Of a stretch of 8,695 bases of DNA, positions 6,633 through 8,695 are shown one piece after another; position 1 is the stretch's first letter, and each line of letters begins with the position of its first letter. The DNA lies in NCBI GenBank assembly GCA_013619005.1, contig JABXKY010000007.1, forward strand, positions 1-8,695, given 5' to 3'. This DNA is from Candidatus Bathyarchaeota archaeon (lineage in GTDB: Archaea > Thermoproteota > Bathyarchaeia > TCS64). Both the position numbers and the translations under genes were made by a program. Below the pieces are notes generated by a model, which saw nothing but the letters and a program-made list of their open reading frames with translations, made no database searches and was not told the DNA's origin.

Positions 6633-6640
6633 CATATAAA
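6633..6640. promoter_or_regulatory. TATA box readable in both directions (padR operon and tatA)
   Basis: CATATAAA on + reads TTTATATG on -, a good archaeal TATA sequence. On the minus strand, transcription would begin about 25 bp on, near 6611, within the repeat array, leaving about 35 nt of leader before GTG 6577. On the plus strand it would start near 6662 and leave about 35 nt of leader containing the tatA ribosome site. A second AT-rich block at 6667-6681 could serve tatA instead. Confidence 0.5.
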
Positions 6641-6684
6641 GAGTACTCGACTCCTTTATCCCCGCCTTTTATTAATTTAAACAC

Positions 6685-6688
6685 GGAG
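6685..6688 (+). promoter_or_regulatory. Shine-Dalgarno (GGAG) for tatA
   Basis: GGAG ends 10 nt before ATG 6699 and 13 nt before the adjacent ATG 6702, so the first ATG is the preferred start. Confidence 0.55.
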
Positions 6689-6698
6689 AATAAACAAA

Positions 6699-6971
6699 AT
6701 GATGGGTAACACGGAACTTTTTCTACTATTGTTTATCATACTACTTCTTTTTGGAGGAAGAAAACTACCTGAGCTTGCAAAGGGAATGGGGACAGCCGTC
6801 AAAGAATACACTCAAGCCTCACAAGAGCCTGACTCAAACCCGCCGAGAAGAAAAGAGGATGAAAAAAAGTACGCGATTATCGATGCCGCGAAGAAACTTG
6901 GGATTGAGACCGAGGGAAGAAGCATCCAAGAGATCAGTGAAGAGATCGTAAAATTCACACAAAAGAAGTAA
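6699..6971 (+). CDS. tatA: Twin-arginine translocase subunit TatA
   Basis: The 90-residue protein has the TatA layout. A short acidic-start N-terminus (E6) is followed by one membrane helix at about 6-18 (LFLLLFIILLLF). Next come the hinge and amphipathic helix FGGRKLPELAKGMGTAVKEY (18-37), which match the TatA/E hallmark FGxxKLPE. A charged linker covers 40-56. TatA oligomerises at the membrane with TatC to export folded proteins carrying an RR signal. The C-terminal third (about 58-88, with AAKKLGIETEGRSIQEI) is not a plain disordered tail. It reads as two helices around a Gly-containing turn, like a small SAP/HeH-type motif. That is inference. No tatC or RR-signal protein is in the window, so its partners are encoded elsewhere. 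It is divergent from the PadR/exporter operon, with which it shares a control region. It is followed by a 151-bp gap and a third exporter gene on the same strand. Identity as TatA is firm. Confidence 0.93.
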   Translation: MMGNTELFLLLFIILLLFGGRKLPELAKGMGTAVKEYTQASQEPDSNPPRRKEDEKKYAIIDAAKKLGIETEGRSIQEISEEIVKFTQKK

Positions 6972-6996
6972 TCAATCCAGTGACGACCCTTATAGG

Positions 6997-7022
6997 CACC
7001 TAATATTTACTGGTTCTAGGTG
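6997..7022 (+). terminator. Possible hairpin downstream of tatA
   Basis: CACCTA (6997-7002) and TAGGTG (7017-7022) pair perfectly across a 14-nt loop, starting 25 bp after the tatA stop. No T-tract follows directly, but TTTCCTTTATT lies at 7047-7057 after a second weak inverted repeat (AAAGG…CCTTT). It could be a 3'-end or processing structure; evidence for termination is weak. The 8-bp TACGCGTA at 7023-7030 is also a perfect palindrome. Confidence 0.3.
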
Positions 7023-7087
7023 TACGCGTATTGAAGAAAGGGAATTTCCTTTATTCAGTTAATAAACTCCGTGAAAAAAATGGAACC

Positions 7088-7096
7088 TAATAAATA
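7088..7096 (+). promoter_or_regulatory. TATA-like box of the third exporter gene
   Basis: TAATAAATA, preceded by an A/G-rich stretch that could serve as a BRE (poly-A and GGAACC), is 27-35 bp before the proposed TTG start at 7123. Transcription would begin at about 7118-7122, implying a leaderless or nearly leaderless message, which fits the lack of any Shine-Dalgarno there. Confidence 0.45.
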
Positions 7097-7103
7097 GACA
7101 GAT

Positions 7104-7121
7104 ACAGTTTCATTAGACTGT
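7104..7121. promoter_or_regulatory. ACAGT-N8-ACTGT inverted repeat at the predicted transcription start
   Basis: Two 5-bp half-sites (7104-7108 and 7117-7121) are separated by 8 bp and abut the proposed start codon. The size resembles dimeric winged-helix operators. Five-base arms can occur by chance in AT-rich DNA, so this is only a candidate. Confidence 0.3.
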
Positions 7122-7122
7122 T

Positions 7123-8695
7123 TTGAGTTCTGGGTACGATCCTTCCGACTGGGAGCTAACTAAACGATTACTTGGGTACATGAAGCCATTCATGGGCATC
7201 TTTATCGGTATAGTAATCACGGCCTTCGGTAGGCATGGGATTTTTGCGCTGATCGCGCCCCTCATCGTGGCTCTTATAATTGACTTTATCCTTGTACCCG
7301 TTCCTGGTGCTGAAAACTGGTTCATTGACCTTGTGAAAAACGTGACGGGGGTTACATCCCCAACAGGGCTTCTGATAACACTGTGTGGCCTCATCGTGCT
7401 TCTGGCTGTAATACGTGGCTTTTTCCATGTAATCCACATCACCCTCAGGGCGGCTCTCAGCCAAAACATCCTACGCGTAATGAGGCGAGACTTTTACTAT
7501 GCCCTCATCCATAAATCGTTCTCATACCTCGACCAGGTGATGTCCGGGCAGATCATCAGCAGGATAACCAGTGACATGGGTGCCATCGACCTGTTCTACA
7601 GCGAGACCGTGCGCGAGATCTTCAGGCACGGTATGCAGTTCTTCTTCACGCTCTACATTCTCTACCTAATCGACCCCAGTCTAACCCTCATTTGCTGCAT
7701 ACCGTTACCCTTCATCTTTTTCAGCACTCACCTGTACTCCAGTAGGATCAGCGGGTACCTTGCCAGGGCGAAGGACCAGTTCGGGGACCTCAATAACGTA
7801 CTTGTTGAAGGAATAGTAGGCCATAAACTCATCAAGACCCATGGTAAGGAGGATCACTTCTTTGAGAGGTTCCAACACCAGAACCAAGGATACGTAGATA
7901 CGAGCCTTCAGGCATCACGCATCCAGAGCCTGTACAGGCCAAGCTCGTCTGCCATGGTTGCAATCGGTATCTCACTCGTTATCTACTATGGGGGCCAAAA
8001 GGCGGCGTCTGGTCATTTGAGTATCGGCGAGTTCGTGCTTTTCGGGGTATACTTCGCCCAGCTGGTGGGTCCCATGAGGATGTTCGCACGTCTCATCATG
8101 TTCTACAATGACGCCATCGCCAGCGCTCGACGGGTTTTCGAGGTCATCGACATCGGTGAGGATGTACCTGAGGCACAGGACCCCGTGAGAATAGATGTCG
8201 AGGGAGAGATCATTTTCCATGACGTATCGTTTAGCTATGGAGAGAGCAGGGAGACACTGCATGATATCAATCTAAGGATCGAGCCATCGCAGCAAGTAGC
8301 CCTAATGGGGTATGTAGGTTCAGGGAAGACCACTTTGGCCGAACTCGTGCCAAGGTTCTATGATGTATCAGCGGGCAGCGTCACAATAGACGGGGTGGAT
8401 GTCCGCGAGCTTGAGCTTAGGAACCTCCGCAAACAGGTAGGAATAGTGCTTCAGGATGTCTTCATCTTCTCTGACACTATAGGAAACAACATTGCGTACG
8501 GTAACCCGGAGGCATCGGAGGAGGAAATAGTTGCAGCCGCCAAGGCGGCTCAGATTCATGAGCATATAGAGAGCATGCCAGACGGCTATGACACCGTCGT
8601 TGGGGAGCGGGGTATAACTCTTTCAGGTGGACAGAGACAGCGCGTGTCCATCGCGCGGACGCTTTTGACTGACCCTCGGATACTCATACTTGACG
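7123..8695 (+). CDS. Third ABC exporter half-transporter, 3' truncated by the window end
   Basis: The frame is open from just after TAG 7114-7116 to the window end, giving 524 full codons plus one base. TTG 7123 is chosen as start because it keeps the usual short cytoplasmic lead-in (DWELTKRLLGYMKPF) before helix 1. ATG 7180 would remove it, but remains possible. No ribosome site is visible. Membrane helices fill about 22-310, with a longer outer loop (about 57-82) between helices 1 and 2. The ATPase domain has Walker A GYVGSGKT 396-403, Q444 in VLQDVFIFSDT, signature LSGGQ 500-504, and the start of Walker B, ILILD ending at D524. The next codon begins with G, so whether the catalytic residue is Glu or Asp cannot be seen. 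Sequence and G+C resemble the other two halves, but it lies on the opposite strand as a separate unit. It may be a homodimer or the first gene of another heterodimeric pair beyond the window. Substrate unknown. Confidence 0.9.
   Translation, partial: MSSGYDPSDWELTKRLLGYMKPFMGIFIGIVITAFGRHGIFALIAPLIVALIIDFILVPVPGAENWFIDLVKNVTGVTSPTGLLITLCGLIVLLAVIRGFFHVIHITLRAALSQNILRVMRRDFYYALIHKSFSYLDQVMSGQIISRITSDMGAIDLFYSETVREIFRHGMQFFFTLYILYLIDPSLTLICCIPLPFIFFSTHLYSSRISGYLARAKDQFGDLNNVLVEGIVGHKLIKTHGKEDHFFERFQHQNQGYVDTSLQASRIQSLYRPSSSAMVAIGISLVIYYGGQKAASGHLSIGEFVLFGVYFAQLVGPMRMFARLIMFYNDAIASARRVFEVIDIGEDVPEAQDPVRIDVEGEIIFHDVSFSYGESRETLHDINLRIEPSQQVALMGYVGSGKTTLAELVPRFYDVSAGSVTIDGVDVRELELRNLRKQVGIVLQDVFIFSDTIGNNIAYGNPEASEEEIVAAAKAAQIHEHIESMPDGYDTVVGERGITLSGGQRQRVSIARTLLTDPRILILD

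Noticed and set aside
6998..7092. Direct repeat ACCTAATA at 6998-7005 and 7085-7092
   Set aside because: Eight AT-rich bases twice within 90 bp is close to chance, and each copy is explained by the hairpin or the TATA-like box.
7113..7469. Minus-strand reading frames within the start of the third exporter gene
   Set aside because: They overlap each other and the clear plus-strand exporter gene, and show no recognisable family.
1..8695. CRISPR arrays, tRNA or rRNA genes, insertion sequences or attachment sites
   Set aside because: No regularly spaced long repeats, cloverleaf-like segments, transposase motifs or flanking inverted repeats were seen on either strand.

Overview
The window looks archaeal. 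TATA-like boxes lie about 25-35 bp before several genes. There is a short archaeal-style TatA and a PadR-type regulator. The only enzyme on the left is a membrane-anchored phosphodiesterase with about 15 N-glycosylation sequons, as expected of an archaeal surface protein. Shine-Dalgarno sequences are used at least inside operons; the clearest is GGAGGTG at 4350-4356. An Asgard or other mesophilic archaeal genome fits the protein style, but the lineage cannot be fixed from sequence alone. No rRNA, tRNA, CRISPR array or insertion sequence was seen.

Layout. (1) Positions 1-2150 are AT-rich (roughly mid-30s % G+C on lines counted by hand). They hold the 3' end of a beta-rich, lectin-like surface protein and a complete alkaline-phosphatase-superfamily phosphodiesterase, both on +. 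Each stop codon is followed closely by a GC-rich alternating purine/pyrimidine tract. (2) Positions 2165-6577 are clearly richer in G+C (about 50-55% on sampled lines) and form a tight minus-strand operon with overlapping genes: padR-type regulator, ABC exporter half A, ABC exporter half B. The exporter is a textbook asymmetric heterodimer. Half A has a degenerate Walker B (DD for DE) and Q for the switch His. Half B has canonical catalytic residues but a changed signature (LSQGQ). Half B also carries unusual tails: a Gly/His/Arg-rich N-terminus and a C-terminal Met/Gly linker leading to a possible winged-helix domain. (3) Positions 6578-6698 are the divergent control region between the regulator operon and tatA. 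It holds four copies of an 8-bp motif at an exact 12-bp period next to a TATA box readable in both directions. (4) tatA lies on + at 6699-6971, with no tatC in view. (5) From 7123 a third ABC exporter half-transporter on + runs off the window end inside its Walker B motif.

How it may work together. The PadR-type protein probably represses its own operon, which encodes a drug or lipid-like substrate exporter. This parallels the known LmrR (PadR family) control of the heterodimeric LmrCD exporter of Lactococcus. The 12-bp-period array is the best candidate operator, and since it lies between divergent promoters it could also affect tatA. The third exporter half appears to be a separate transcription unit with its own TATA-like box and a small dyad over its predicted start. 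The phosphodiesterase and lectin-like genes are a separate, compositionally different block whose link to the exporters is unknown.
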